Shown: positions 8,612-17,803, counted from the first letter of the stretch. The stretch is 64,000 nt of DNA from Hungatella sp. UBA3048 (GCA_002367105.1 DFCS01000003.1:276352-340351); one strand, 5' to 3'. Notes: a model not told the origin generated them from the sequence alone. Program-made: numbers and translations.

Positions 8612-9514
8612 CTATCCTTCTCCCCCCAGCATCTCAGCTGCCACATATCCCAGCAAAGCAAGAGCGATCCCTCCAAGCAGCTCATACATCTTCACCATTT
8701 CCCACGGCATATCCCATAATATGACAAAAGGAGAGGAAAACACCAGGCCTATAATGACCCGGTACATCTGGCGTTTATGGCGGGTAAGAAGACGTTCGAT
8801 GACTTTTGCAAATAGAAAAACACCGATTACCATGCCTGCTATGTAAGGTGCAAGCACCCTTCCATTATACAAAAGGCTTTGGACATCAAAGGATGAGAGG
8901 GCTCTTATGCAGGCATTGTTTGTTTGCAGGATAGGTTCATAAAAACCCAGCATCATCATAATCATGGAGCCGCTCACTCCCGGAACCACCATGGTTGCAG
9001 CAGCTACCAGACCTATCAGAAACAGCGTAAATACCCAGAACTTTTCGGAAGAAAGATAAGCCGCACCGGAAGCCATATTCATTCCCTCTCCGCTGCTGCC
9101 GGAGGTAATGGTTGATTCAGCGATAAAGGTAATGAGAATGACCACACCGCAGGTAAGGGCAGCCGTTACGATCCCTTTCCTTCTGTCTGACCGGTCTTTT
9201 GAAAATGATTTTTGAAATAAGGTAGGGAGCCCGCCCGCAATCAGTCCTAAAAATGCCATTTTGGTCTGGAGCGGATATGTATGGAAAAGATATTCAAATG
9301 CCAGAGACAGAAAAACAATGCCGGCCACCGCTCCCACCCCGTAGGGAAGGAGAATCCGCAGGCTTTTTAAAGGCTCCCGGAACAGCTGCGTTACCGCATG
9401 AATGATCTTATCATACACCCCCATGGTGATGGCTAGCATTCCCCCGCTGATGCCGGGAAGTATGTTCGCCACACCAATGATAACACCCTTTAGAAGTTCA
9501 CTGATATACTCCAA
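8612..9514 (-). CDS. DUF368 (PopT-family) polyprenyl-phosphate transporter
   Basis: 300 residues with about eight to ten membrane segments. The family signature ANILPGISGGMLAITMGVYD is at residues 17-36, and the second-half counterpart VVPGVSGSMIMMMLGFYE near 180 reflects an internal duplication. DUF368 proteins were shown to be undecaprenyl-phosphate translocases that recycle the lipid carrier used for cell-wall synthesis. The start is a TTG six bases after a full AGGAGG. The gene is separate from the amidase gene upstream, which has its own terminator. Confidence 0.88.
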   Translation of the reverse strand: MEYISELLKGVIIGVANILPGISGGMLAITMGVYDKIIHAVTQLFREPLKSLRILLPYGVGAVAGIVFLSLAFEYLFHTYPLQTKMAFLGLIAGGLPTLFQKSFSKDRSDRRKGIVTAALTCGVVILITFIAESTITSGSSGEGMNMASGAAYLSSEKFWVFTLFLIGLVAAATMVVPGVSGSMIMMMLGFYEPILQTNNACIRALSSFDVQSLLYNGRVLAPYIAGMVIGVFLFAKVIERLLTRHKRQMYRVIIGLVFSSPFVILWDMPWEMVKMYELLGGIALALLGYVAAEMLGGEG

Positions 9515-9625
9515 GCAATTCCTCCTGAATTTATAGATATGGTATATCCTATGCCTTTTTAACCGCTTCTAATACATTTTTCCCCTGGTTCCGGCCATTA
9601 CCTGACAACACGTTAAGCGGATTAC

Positions 9626-9660
9626 AAAAAGCCGCAAGGGCATTGCCTGCTCCCTGCGGC
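9626..9660 (-). terminator. Terminator of the amidase gene
   Basis: On the minus strand GCCGCAGGG pairs with CCCTTGCGGC and is followed by TTTTTG. Confidence 0.85.
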
Positions 9661-9666
9661 CAGATT

Positions 9667-10449
9667 TCAAAACATAGCCGGTCTTTTTACCATGAACGTA
9701 TTATATCCGTTCCGTCTGAGCGTATGCTCCATGCGCACCGCATTATCAATATTGCGGAATGCCCCCACACGAACCTTATAAAGTCCATCTTCATAAACAA
9801 CAAATGCCGGGAACCCCTGAGCCTTTAAAGTATTAACCTGATCTTCGGCCAAAGTGTGAACCCGGAATGCTCCTGTCTGTACCTGATAATATTCGGGGCA
9901 TGTCGCTGCCTCTTCGTTTATAGAATTCAGAGTGCCTTCTGCAATCCCCTGGGCAATCATCTGAAAATTCTGATCAAACAGATTATTATCCTCTTCGTTG
10001 TCAATAAATCCTGCCTCCACCAGAACCGATGGCAGCTTTGTCCGTCTGAGCACTACCAGCCCCGGACGTTCCACTGTGCCTAAGTTGGTTAATCCCGTCT
10101 TATTTAAGGCATCACCTATATTTCTTGCCAGCTTGCCCGGCACCCCTTTATCTTCAAATACAAGAACCTCTATTCCGGAACCGGTACCTGGAACCGGCAT
10201 GGCATTTCGGTGAATGGAAACGAGAAAATCAGCTTCCGCATCGTTGGCCATCACAGCCTTCTCAAGGGGCGTATTGTAGGTATCGTCAGTTCTCGTATAC
10301 CTGACATCCATTCCGTTGTCTGCAAGAATTCTTCCCACAGCCATCGCAAGCCTTAAGTTATCATCTTTTTCCTGCCGTCCGTCAAAGGTCGCACCTGGAT
10401 CTGTGCCGCCGTGACCGGCATCTATTACTACGATCATTCTCTCAGCCAA
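9667..10449 (-). CDS. N-acetylmuramoyl-L-alanine amidase with SPOR domain
   Basis: About 260 residues. The Amidase_3 domain (1-175) has the zinc-site elements VIDAGHGGTDPGA, SIHRNAM and VLVEAGFIDNEEDN. A SPOR domain (about 185-260: YYQVQTGAF, YKVRVGAF) binds glycan strands lacking stem peptides. It hydrolyses the amide bond between muramic acid and the peptide. I prefer the TTG at 10449, which follows AAGGGAG by eight bases, over the upstream GTG at 10467 that precedes that site or the ATG at 10437. No signal peptide is visible, as in several sporulation or germination amidases. Confidence 0.9.
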   Translation of the reverse strand: MAERMIVVIDAGHGGTDPGATFDGRQEKDDNLRLAMAVGRILADNGMDVRYTRTDDTYNTPLEKAVMANDAEADFLVSIHRNAMPVPGTGSGIEVLVFEDKGVPGKLARNIGDALNKTGLTNLGTVERPGLVVLRRTKLPSVLVEAGFIDNEEDNNLFDQNFQMIAQGIAEGTLNSINEEAATCPEYYQVQTGAFRVHTLAEDQVNTLKAQGFPAFVVYEDGLYKVRVGAFRNIDNAVRMEHTLRRNGYNTFMVKRPAMF

Positions 10450-10529
10450 AAGAAAAACTCCCTTCACATACTTCTATTATATAAAGTATGTAAGGGCAGC
10501 CTTCTCGGTACCATTTTTTCGTACCACAT

Positions 10530-10985
10530 TTATTCTTTTTCTCCTAATTCCGCCATTACATCCATGCCTCTTGGCCCTACCGGAGTAGAAAATACAATCT
10601 GGGTACTGGTCTTTCCATATTTTTGAAGCTGCCCGATAAAAATATCCAGCTCCATGGTGCTTGGAAAGGCCACCTTGACCAGCATGGAGTATTCTCCAGT
10701 GACGCAGTTGCACTCCAGCACATTGGGAATGGACTCCATATCTTCATAAAACCGGATTTTATCCGCCGAGGAAACATCAAGACTTATAAATGCGGTGATA
10801 TGATATCCCAGCTTCCTTGAATCCACCTCCGCATGATATCCGGTGATGATTTTATCCCGTTCCAGCTTTTCAATTCTGGCAGAAACTGCAGGAGAAGACA
10901 GAAAGGCAATTTCCGCTATATTTTTTAAAGATGCCCGGGCATTGTTTTGCAGGGTCTTCACTATTTTTTTATCGATATCGTCCAT
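10530..10985 (-). CDS. Lrp/AsnC-family transcriptional regulator
   Basis: 151 residues from an ATG preceded by GGGAGGAA; a longer upstream frame crosses a terminator and is not used. An N-terminal winged HTH (residues 3-60: ILQNNARASLKNIAEIAFLS-type pattern, SSPAVSARIEKLE) is followed by the RAM ligand-binding fold with the usual V-x-x-A-F-P and GPRGMDV tail. These regulators sense amino acids and form octamers. The gene stands between the terminated dapL operon and the amidase gene, so its targets cannot be read from position. Confidence 0.9.
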   Translation of the reverse strand: MDDIDKKIVKTLQNNARASLKNIAEIAFLSSPAVSARIEKLERDKIITGYHAEVDSRKLGYHITAFISLDVSSADKIRFYEDMESIPNVLECNCVTGEYSMLVKVAFPSTMELDIFIGQLQKYGKTSTQIVFSTPVGPRGMDVMAELGEKE

Positions 10986-11002
10986 TACTTCCTCCCAAAA
11001 AT

Positions 11003-11040
11003 AAGAAAAGCGCCAGTGCCACCAGGACACTGAACGCTTT
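11003..11040 (-). terminator. Terminator of the glnA-dapL operon
   Basis: On the minus strand AAGCGTTCAGTGTCC pairs with GGCACTGGCGCTT and is followed by TTCTTATTTTT. It lies between dapL and the lrp-like gene. Confidence 0.75.
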
Positions 11041-11088
11041 CGTTCTTCATAAATTCATCATAACCAATCATTAAAAACTTGTCAATAT

Positions 11089-12318
11089 TTATTTTTTAAG
11101 GGATGGCATTTTTTTCATCCGATCAATGGCTTCTATGGTATTCTCATAGGTTCCAAATGCGGTCAGACGGAAATATCCTTCGCCGCTTGGTCCGAACCCG
11201 CTTCCAGGAGTTCCCACCACACCGGCCTCCTCAAGTAGCCGGTCAAAAAATTCCCAGGAGGTCATTCCTTCCGGTACCTTTAACCAGATGTAAGGCGCAT
11301 TGACACCGCCATAAACTTCACACCCGGCTTCCTTTAATCCCGAGAAAATGACTTTCGCATTTCTCATGTAATAAGCTACCTGTTCCTTTAACTGGGCTTT
11401 TCCCTCGGCAGAATAAACCGCTGCCCCTGCCTTCTGAACGATGTAAGGGGCTCCGTTAAATTTGGTTCCATGGCGTCTGGCCCACAGGGAATGAAGGGAA
11501 ACCCCTCCTCGTTCCAGAGCCTTTGGAATGACGGTAAATCCCAGACGAACCCCGGTAAAGCCCGCATTTTTTGAAAAGGAACGGAATTCAATGGCACAGG
11601 TCTTCGCGCCTTCAATCTCGTAGATGGAATGGGGCACATCATCCTGGGCGATATAGGCTTCATAAGCTGCATCATAAAGGATCACCGCTCCATTTTCATT
11701 GGCGTAATCCACCCAGACCTTTAACTGGTCCCTTGTCAGAGTCGTACCGGTAGGATTGCCCGGAACGCATAAGTAAATGAGATCCGGTGTCTCTTTCGGA
11801 AGCTCAGGCACAAAATGGTTTTCAGCCGTACAGGGCATATAAATCACATTGCTCCACTTACCGGCCTCTTCCTCATATTCTCCTGTTCTTCCCGCCATTG
11901 CATTAGAATCCACATAAACCGGATAAACCGGGTCACAGACTGCGATTCTGCAGCTTTCATCAAAAATCTCCTGGATATTTCCGCAATCACTCTTGGCTCC
12001 GTCTGAGACAAAGATCTCATCAGGGGATATCTCACAGCCTCTGGCGGTGTAATCTTCCTTTGCTATAGTTTCCCTTAAAAAACCATAGCCCAGATCAGGT
12101 GCATAACCGTGAAAGGTCTCCTTTTGTCCCATCTCATCCACTGCTTCATGAAGAGCCTTAATAATAGCAGGCGCAATGGGCTGGGTCACATCTCCGATCC
12201 CCAGCCGGATGATCTTCTTATCCGGATTTGCCTCGGTAAAGGCATTTACCTTTTTGGCAATGGTGGAAAAAAGATAGCTTCCCGGTAACTTTAAGTAATT
12301 TTTATTAATTTTTACCAT
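11089..12318 (-). CDS. dapL: LL-diaminopimelate aminotransferase
   Basis: 409 residues, the usual DapL length. It converts tetrahydrodipicolinate directly to LL-diaminopimelate with glutamate as amino donor, bypassing the succinylase or acetylase steps. The N-terminal INKNYLKLPGSYLFSTIAKK and GIGDVTQPIAPAII are the family hallmarks. The PLP lysine is in RSFSKNAGFTGVRLG. It is 12 bases downstream of dapF, with its own AGGAGG. Together the two give meso-DAP for lysine and peptidoglycan. Confidence 0.95.
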   Translation of the reverse strand: MVKINKNYLKLPGSYLFSTIAKKVNAFTEANPDKKIIRLGIGDVTQPIAPAIIKALHEAVDEMGQKETFHGYAPDLGYGFLRETIAKEDYTARGCEISPDEIFVSDGAKSDCGNIQEIFDESCRIAVCDPVYPVYVDSNAMAGRTGEYEEEAGKWSNVIYMPCTAENHFVPELPKETPDLIYLCVPGNPTGTTLTRDQLKVWVDYANENGAVILYDAAYEAYIAQDDVPHSIYEIEGAKTCAIEFRSFSKNAGFTGVRLGFTVIPKALERGGVSLHSLWARRHGTKFNGAPYIVQKAGAAVYSAEGKAQLKEQVAYYMRNAKVIFSGLKEAGCEVYGGVNAPYIWLKVPEGMTSWEFFDRLLEEAGVVGTPGSGFGPSGEGYFRLTAFGTYENTIEAIDRMKKMPSLKK

Positions 12319-12330
12319 TGGTTCCTCCTG

Positions 12331-13146
12331 TTAAAGATTTGTTATGTCAAACTCTCCCTCAAATACTTCTACCGCCGGACCGGTCATGAACACATGGCCG
12401 CTTCCGTCCCGGTCCCAGCGGAGGGTCAGATTGCCTCCTTTTAATTCCACCTCAACAGTCTGGGAAGTGCGGCCGCTTAAGGCAGAAGCAACTGCGCTGG
12501 CTGCCGCTCCCGTTCCGCAGGCATAAGTTTCCCCGCTGCCTCTCTCCCATACCCGCATTCGGATGTATTCACGGCTCACCACCTCGATAAATTCGGAATT
12601 CGTGCGTTCCGGAAAACGCTCATGGTTTTCAAAGGCAGGTCCCATAGCATGAAGATCCAGACCATCAATGTCAGACATGTAGTAAACGGCATGAGGATTG
12701 CCCATGGAAATGCCGATAAACTCGTAGTCTTTTCCTTCTATGCGAATTAGCTCCGGCACCTGGCTGGTGATCTCCGGTACACCTAAGTCCACCGTAATCT
12801 GAACAGCCCTGCCATGTTCCGGCTTAACCTTTAAGTGTTTGATCCCTGCTCCGGTTTCCACATCGAATTCCGTTTTTTCCACCAGATGATGATCGTAAAC
12901 ATATTTCCCTACACAACGGATTCCATTGCCGCACATCTGGCTTTCCGAACCGTCGGCGTTATACATCCGCATGCGGCAGTCCGCCGTTTCTGACGGACAA
13001 ATGAGAATCAGCCCATCCGATCCGATTCCAAAATGGCGGTCACTGACTTTTCTTGCAAGCTCCGCCGGATCTTCCACGGATTCTTCAAAACAATTAATAT
13101 AAACGTAATCGTTTCCTATTCCCTGCATTTTAGTAAATTTCATCAT
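12331..13146 (-). CDS. dapF: Diaminopimelate epimerase (canonical)
   Basis: 271 residues. It interconverts LL- and meso-DAP by a two-cysteine mechanism. Both catalytic cysteines are present: QMCGNGIRCVGKY near residue 75 and TYACGTGAAASA near residue 220. It sits in the glnA-ANTAR-dapF-dapL run, with 12 bases to each neighbour. A second family member at 30161-31021 lacks both cysteines, so this copy is the working epimerase of the window. The ATG at 13146 or the next codon at 13143 could be the start. Confidence 0.95.
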   Translation of the reverse strand: MMKFTKMQGIGNDYVYINCFEESVEDPAELARKVSDRHFGIGSDGLILICPSETADCRMRMYNADGSESQMCGNGIRCVGKYVYDHHLVEKTEFDVETGAGIKHLKVKPEHGRAVQITVDLGVPEITSQVPELIRIEGKDYEFIGISMGNPHAVYYMSDIDGLDLHAMGPAFENHERFPERTNSEFIEVVSREYIRMRVWERGSGETYACGTGAAASAVASALSGRTSQTVEVELKGGNLTLRWDRDGSGHVFMTGPAVEVFEGEFDITNL

Positions 13147-13158
13147 TCTCTCCCATAG

Positions 13159-13707
13159 CTATCGATTGATCAGGCTCACGATCATCTGGGCGGTTTCCAC
13201 CATATTGGTTCCGCTGTCCATGCTGCATTTCTGGATGTAACGGTGTGCCTCTGTTTCGGACATATGGTTTCGTTCCATTAAAAGCTCCTTTGCCTGTCTG
13301 ATTATTTCTTTTTCTTCCATGCTCCGCTCTTTGGGCTGGCTTTTTAATTTCTTCCGCCTTCTGGTAAGGGATTCTACCATCATTTCCAGAGTGCTTACTA
13401 AGTCCTGTACCTTTAAGGGCTGACTTAAGCAGACCACGCCCTCAGGCACTCTACCGCTCAACTGGCTCGGCGACACAAGAAGGAGCATCTCCATGCCTCC
13501 CGGAAGGCATTCGTAAATCTCATGAAATACCATATCAGCAAACCTGCAGCCGCATACTACGATTCCGCTGCCCAGCTCATCAGCACTGTTTACCGCCTGG
13601 GCGCCGGAGGTGCAGACCGCCGCCACCGCAAAGCCATTTCTCACAAGAATATTTCTAATATTTTTTGCATCCCCTTCTCTGGAAAATGCCACTATCACAT
13701 TGGTCAA
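13159..13707 (-). CDS. ANTAR-domain RNA-binding regulator with degenerate receiver domain
   Basis: 182 residues. Residues 1-110 have the fold pattern of a response-regulator receiver, but the phospho-acceptor position reads VVCGCRF with no aspartate there, so it is probably not phosphorylated. A short coiled coil (112-130) leads to an ANTAR domain (about 130-182: EEKEIIRQAKELLMERNHMSE, then SMDSGTNMVETAQMIV). ANTAR proteins bind paired stem-loops in leaders and prevent termination, very often in nitrogen metabolism. It lies 42 bases downstream of glnA, whose leader is folded. A role in glnA control is inferred from this. Confidence 0.88.
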   Translation of the reverse strand: MTNVIVAFSREGDAKNIRNILVRNGFAVAAVCTSGAQAVNSADELGSGIVVCGCRFADMVFHEIYECLPGGMEMLLLVSPSQLSGRVPEGVVCLSQPLKVQDLVSTLEMMVESLTRRRKKLKSQPKERSMEEKEIIRQAKELLMERNHMSETEAHRYIQKCSMDSGTNMVETAQMIVSLINR

Positions 13708-13749
13708 ACACTCTCACCTCCAGATAACCGTATCAGAAAACAGGAACCA

Positions 13750-15087
13750 TCAGTACTTGTATAAGTATTCTTCCACTTCCCAATCTGTTACCTGCACCCG
13801 GAACAGATGCCATTCGGTTTCCTTGGCTTCCAGGTATTTGGTGTAGATATGTTCGCCCAACACTTCTTTCATAAAATCGTCTTTCCGGAAGGCCTCGATG
13901 GCCTCACCCAGGGTCTCAGGCAGATGTTCAATGCCTTTTTCCAATATTTCCTCCGGCTGCATGGTAAATATATTACGGTCAACGCTCTGCGGCGGAGTCA
14001 TATCTTTTTCGATCCCGTCAAGACCGGCAGCCAGGCAGGCGGCCAGGGCCAGGTACGGATTAACGGCAGTATCCGGGCAGCGAAGCTCAATCCTGGTTCC
14101 CGCTCCTCTGGAAGATGGGATTCGGATCAGGGGACTCCTGTTTGCCTTTGCCGACCATGCAATATAAACCGGAGCATCATATCCGGGAACCAGACGCTTG
14201 TAGGAGTTGACCAGGGGATTGGTGAGTATGGTCATTCCCTTCATATGGTAAAGGATTCCGGCTATAAACTGGTAGGCAGCCCTGCTTAAGCCCAGCTCAT
14301 CTGTCTCATCCTCAAACATATTTCTGCCATTTAAATCAGACAGGGACATATTGATGTGCATTCCGGAGCCATTGACCCCTGCTTTTGGCTTTGGCATAAA
14401 GGTTGCGTGAAGTCCGTGACGTTTGGCTATGGTCTTTACCGCCATCTTAAACGTCATGATGTTATCTGCGGTCACCATTCCCTCTGCATATTGAAAATCG
14501 ATTTCATGCTGTCCCGGTGCAATTTCATGATGGGAAGCTTCGATCATAAATCCCATCTCCTCCAAAGTCAGCACCATATCCCGGCGGACATTCTCAGCTA
14601 AGTCAATGGGAGCCACGTCAAAATAGCTTGCTGTTTCATGAGTTTCCGTTGTGGGACGTCCCTCTTCATCCATATGGAAAAGGAAGAATTCACATTCCGG
14701 GCCCGCGTGAAATTCATATCCCATGTCCCTGGCTTTTTTTAACACCTTTTTCAGCACAAACCTGGGATCTCCTTCAAAAGGCGTCCTGTCCGGACAGTAC
14801 ACATCGCACATCAGGCGGGCAACCTTTCCCTGCTGCGGACGCCATGGCAGGATCTCAAAGGTATCAAGATCCGGGTATAGATACATGTCGGATTCTTCCA
14901 TTCTTACAAAGCCTTCAATGGAAGAGCCATCGAACATGCAGCGGTTCTCCAAAGCCTTCCCAAGCATGCTTCTGGTAATTGCAACATTCTTCAGCATACC
15001 GAAAATATCAGTGAACTGAAGCCGGATAAATTCCACATCTTCTTCCTCTACGATCCGGAATATATCTTCTTTGCTGTACTTGTTCAT
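13750..15087 (-). CDS. glnA: Glutamine synthetase, type I
   Basis: 445 residues, the size of the GSI-alpha form of Firmicutes, which lacks the adenylylation insert. It makes glutamine from glutamate, ammonia and ATP. The signatures are DGSSIEGFVRMEESD, GPECEFFLF, NGSGMHINMS and NRSPLIRIP. The start is the ATG at 15087 with AAGGGAG eight bases upstream; an upstream in-frame extension would lie in the structured leader. It is the first gene of a probable operon with the ANTAR regulator, dapF and dapL. Confidence 0.96.
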   Translation of the reverse strand: MNKYSKEDIFRIVEEEDVEFIRLQFTDIFGMLKNVAITRSMLGKALENRCMFDGSSIEGFVRMEESDMYLYPDLDTFEILPWRPQQGKVARLMCDVYCPDRTPFEGDPRFVLKKVLKKARDMGYEFHAGPECEFFLFHMDEEGRPTTETHETASYFDVAPIDLAENVRRDMVLTLEEMGFMIEASHHEIAPGQHEIDFQYAEGMVTADNIMTFKMAVKTIAKRHGLHATFMPKPKAGVNGSGMHINMSLSDLNGRNMFEDETDELGLSRAAYQFIAGILYHMKGMTILTNPLVNSYKRLVPGYDAPVYIAWSAKANRSPLIRIPSSRGAGTRIELRCPDTAVNPYLALAACLAAGLDGIEKDMTPPQSVDRNIFTMQPEEILEKGIEHLPETLGEAIEAFRKDDFMKEVLGEHIYTKYLEAKETEWHLFRVQVTDWEVEEYLYKY

Positions 15088-15195
15088 AATGCTTTCTCCC
15101 TTCTTAAAAACCATAAGAAACACGTTTTCCTGTAATAGGAAAAGGGGTAGGCAAATACAGTCTCACATCAATGGACCATCTTTGCACCACCCCGT
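15088..15195 (-). promoter_or_regulatory. Folded leader of glnA
   Basis: About 110 transcribed bases carry two stem-loops. The first pairs GGGGT and GCAAA with TTTGC and ACCCC across an internal loop (15144-15193). The second is a perfect TTTTCCT-ATTAC-AGGAAAA hairpin (15125-15143). The loops are not the classic hexanucleotide ANTAR targets. With an ANTAR protein encoded next to glnA, an antitermination or translational control site is a reasonable inference. Confidence 0.5.
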
Positions 15196-15206
15196 CATAT
15201 GTGTAA

Positions 15207-15235
15207 AATATAACAGCTAGAAAAAAATTTGTCAA
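15207..15235 (-). promoter_or_regulatory. Promoter of the glnA operon
   Basis: On the minus strand a consensus TTGACA (15230-15235) is separated by 17 bases from TATATT (15207-15212). It begins only a few bases after the stop of the P-type ATPase gene, with no terminator between them. Some readthrough from the metal operon is therefore possible. Confidence 0.8.
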
Positions 15236-15241
15236 TATTTT

Positions 15242-17110
15242 TTATTGATTACTTTGATATGCTAAAGCCCGGATGGCATTTAATATGGCAAGCACCGAGA
15301 CGCCTACGTCTCCAAATACGGCTGCCCACATAGTCGCTATTCCGGCCGCCGATAAAATCAGAATGAGCACTTTCACTCCAATGGCGAAAATAATATTCTG
15401 CCTTACAATCTTTGCGGTTTTTCTTGAAATCGCAATGGCGTCTATAAGCTTTGACGGTTCATCCGTCATGATCACCACATCTGCAGCTTCCACTGCAGCA
15501 TCGGAGCCGATTCCACCCATGGCGATCCCAACATCTGCCCGGGCAAGGACCGGAGCGTCATTGATGCCGTCACCCACAAAGGCCAGGTTATGTCCTTCCG
15601 GTTTTCCCCGCAGCAGTTCCTCTACCTTTCCTACCTTATCACCGGGAAGCAGTCCGCCGTGAACCTCATCAAGCCCCAGCTTTTCGCCAACCGCCTGACC
15701 AACTTCCGGCTTATCACCAGTCAGCATTACCAGTTTCCTGACTCCGGCTGCTTTTAACCCTTTTAAAGCCATGGGCACATCTTCCCGGATGGTGTCGGAT
15801 ATGGTAATGGAACCAAGATAGCGCCCTCCGTCTGCCACATAAAGGGATGTTCCTGTCACAGGCCCTAAGTCAGTGATCTCAATTCCCTTCTGCTTCATAA
15901 GCCTTGCATTGCCAATATAAAGCTCCTTTACTCTTTCCCCATCTTTAAGCTCTGCCTTGATGCCATATCCTGCAATCTCTTCCACACAGCCGATCAATGC
16001 CTCGTCAACAGACTTTCCGTAAGCTTCCTTTACCGATAAAGCAATGGGGTGGTTGGAATGAAACTCGCCATAAGCCGCCAGCCTTAAAAGCTCTTCTTTT
16101 GTTCCTTCTAAAGGATTCACATCTGTGACCTGGAATTTCCCTGTTGTAAGGGTTCCTGTTTTGTCAAAGACAACCGTATCCAAAGAAGCCATGGCTTCCA
16201 GGTAATTGCTTCCCTTCATGAGAATCCCATGCCTGGACGCTGCTCCAAGCCCTCCAAAAAAGCTAAGAGGCACGGAAATCACCAAAGCACAGGGACAGGA
16301 GACAACCAGAAAGCTGCAGGCACGGTAAATCCAGGTGCCCCATTCACCGCCAAAGACAAGGGGCGGAATCACTGCCAGTATAAGAGCCAGGCTCACTACT
16401 ACCGGTGTATAAATTTTTGCAAATCTAGTAATAAAGTTCTCAGCTTTTGCTTTTCTGAAACTGGCATTTTCTACCAGCTCTAAAATCTTTGCTACCGTAG
16501 AGTCATCAAAAAGCTTTGTTACCTCTACCTCCAGTACGCCGGTTAAATTGATGGAACCGCTTAATATGGCATCGTTTTCCTTCACTTCCACCGGCATGGA
16601 TTCTCCGGTCAGGGCCTTGGTGTCCAGTCCTCCGGTTCCTTTTACGACGATGCCGTCAAGGGGAACTTTTTCTCCCGGCTTTACTACGATTCTGTCTCCT
16701 ACGGAAACCTCATAAGGATCAACCTTCTCTTCCTTCCCATCCTTAATAAGATTCGCATATTCCGGGTTAATATCCATAAGATCGGTGATGGATTTTCTGG
16801 ATTTATTTACCGCGTAGTCATTAAAGAGTTCGCCTACCTGATAAAACAGCATAACTCCTACCGCTTCTTCCATAGCACCGATGCCGATGGCACCGAAGGT
16901 TGCCACAGACATAAGAAAGTTTTCATCGAAAAACTGCCCGTTTATAATATTCCGTACTGCTCTTAAAGGTATGTCATAACCTGCTGCCAGATAGGAGATC
17001 AAAAAGAATATCCAGTCCCAGGCAACCTTTCCTTCCACTAACATCCCTGCTGCAAAAAACAGGGCGCTGGCTAAAAGCCTTATTGCCATCCGTTTCTGTT
17101 TCTTTGTCAT
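15242..17110 (-). CDS. cadA: Cadmium/zinc/lead-exporting P1B-type ATPase
   Basis: 622 residues. It pumps divalent soft metals out of the cell. The transmembrane CPC motif is in VVSCPCALVIS (about 290), the phosphorylated Asp in FDKTGTLTTG, the HP motif in HSNHPIALSV, and the hinge in GDGINDAPVLARADVGIAMG. The N-terminal heavy-metal-binding domain found in most CadA proteins is absent; it is encoded as the separate gene just upstream. AAGGAG precedes the ATG. The operon is CadC-type repressor, HMA protein, ATPase. Confidence 0.93.
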   Translation of the reverse strand: MTKKQKRMAIRLLASALFFAAGMLVEGKVAWDWIFFLISYLAAGYDIPLRAVRNIINGQFFDENFLMSVATFGAIGIGAMEEAVGVMLFYQVGELFNDYAVNKSRKSITDLMDINPEYANLIKDGKEEKVDPYEVSVGDRIVVKPGEKVPLDGIVVKGTGGLDTKALTGESMPVEVKENDAILSGSINLTGVLEVEVTKLFDDSTVAKILELVENASFRKAKAENFITRFAKIYTPVVVSLALILAVIPPLVFGGEWGTWIYRACSFLVVSCPCALVISVPLSFFGGLGAASRHGILMKGSNYLEAMASLDTVVFDKTGTLTTGKFQVTDVNPLEGTKEELLRLAAYGEFHSNHPIALSVKEAYGKSVDEALIGCVEEIAGYGIKAELKDGERVKELYIGNARLMKQKGIEITDLGPVTGTSLYVADGGRYLGSITISDTIREDVPMALKGLKAAGVRKLVMLTGDKPEVGQAVGEKLGLDEVHGGLLPGDKVGKVEELLRGKPEGHNLAFVGDGINDAPVLARADVGIAMGGIGSDAAVEAADVVIMTDEPSKLIDAIAISRKTAKIVRQNIIFAIGVKVLILILSAAGIATMWAAVFGDVGVSVLAILNAIRALAYQSNQ

Positions 17111-17125
17111 AGCTGCTCCTTTGTC

Positions 17126-17350
17126 TTACCGAAGTACCTTAAATTCTGCTTCTGGTTCAATCTTGTTTGATATCTTTCTGGCTGCCTCTACGATTTCCTC
17201 CGACTTACTGTCTTCTATTTCCATGGTCATCCTTTGAGTCATAAAGCTTAAAGATGCACTTTCCACACCAGCCAGTTTTTTTACCTCTTCTTCAATCTTA
17301 GCCGCACAGTTGGCGCAGCATAAGCCTTCCAGTTTAATAATCTTTTTCAT
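17126..17350 (-). CDS. Free-standing heavy-metal-associated (HMA) domain protein
   Basis: 74 residues from the ATG at 17350, which is nine bases after AAGGAG; an ATG two codons earlier is too close. The whole protein is one HMA fold with the metal-binding loop GLCCANCAAKIE, the spelling typical of Cd/Zn ATPase amino-termini rather than copper chaperones. It lies 15 bases before the ATPase gene, which lacks this domain. It probably delivers metal to, or regulates, that pump. Confidence 0.88.
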   Translation of the reverse strand: MKKIIKLEGLCCANCAAKIEEEVKKLAGVESASLSFMTQRMTMEIEDSKSEEIVEAARKISNKIEPEAEFKVLR

Positions 17351-17391
17351 AACCATTCTCTCCTTTTATGTCATTTTTATTAGCGTCTTCC

Positions 17392-17775
17392 TTACTCATT
17401 GATATGCTCCATCCCCTGAGCCAGAATTGACTCGATGTGGCCGTCGGCCAGAGAATAAAATACGGTCTTTCCTTCTCTGCGGAACTTCACCAGGCGCATC
17501 TGCTTCAACACCCGAAGCTGATGGGAAATGGCTGACTGCCCCATCTTTAAGAGATTTGCAATATCGCACACACACATCTCCGACTGGCTGAGTACATAGA
17601 GTATTTTTATTCTGGTAGCATCACCAAATACTTTGAAGAATTCCGCCAGATCAAGAAGCTCCTGATCCTGGGGCATGACCTTTAGCACCTGGTTCACAAC
17701 GTTTTCATGAACGCAGATAAAATCGCATTGGTCGATCTCACAATCCCGAATGTTCTTTTTGTTATCCTGCTCCAT
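17392..17775 (-). CDS. cadC: ArsR/SmtB-family metal-sensing repressor, CadC-like
   Basis: 127 residues. A winged HTH (about 45-115) contains EMCVCDIANLL, the CVC metal-site motif of CadC. The N-terminal CDFICVHE adds the remaining thiol ligands of the alpha3N site. The C-terminal helix DGHIESILAQGMEHINE shows D-x-H-x10-H-x2-E, the alpha5 zinc site. Both sensor sites therefore seem intact. It represses the operon until Cd, Pb or Zn binds. A matching operator lies between the promoter and its own start. Confidence 0.92.
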   Translation of the reverse strand: MEQDNKKNIRDCEIDQCDFICVHENVVNQVLKVMPQDQELLDLAEFFKVFGDATRIKILYVLSQSEMCVCDIANLLKMGQSAISHQLRVLKQMRLVKFRREGKTVFYSLADGHIESILAQGMEHINE

Positions 17776-17803
17776 TTGGTACCTCCTTAATCCTTATATT
17801 ATT

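Noticed and set aside
15088..15195. Classic ANTAR two-hairpin target in the glnA leader
   Set aside because: The two hairpins are there, but neither loop is a hexanucleotide with A at position 1 and G at position 4, so I list it only as a folded leader.
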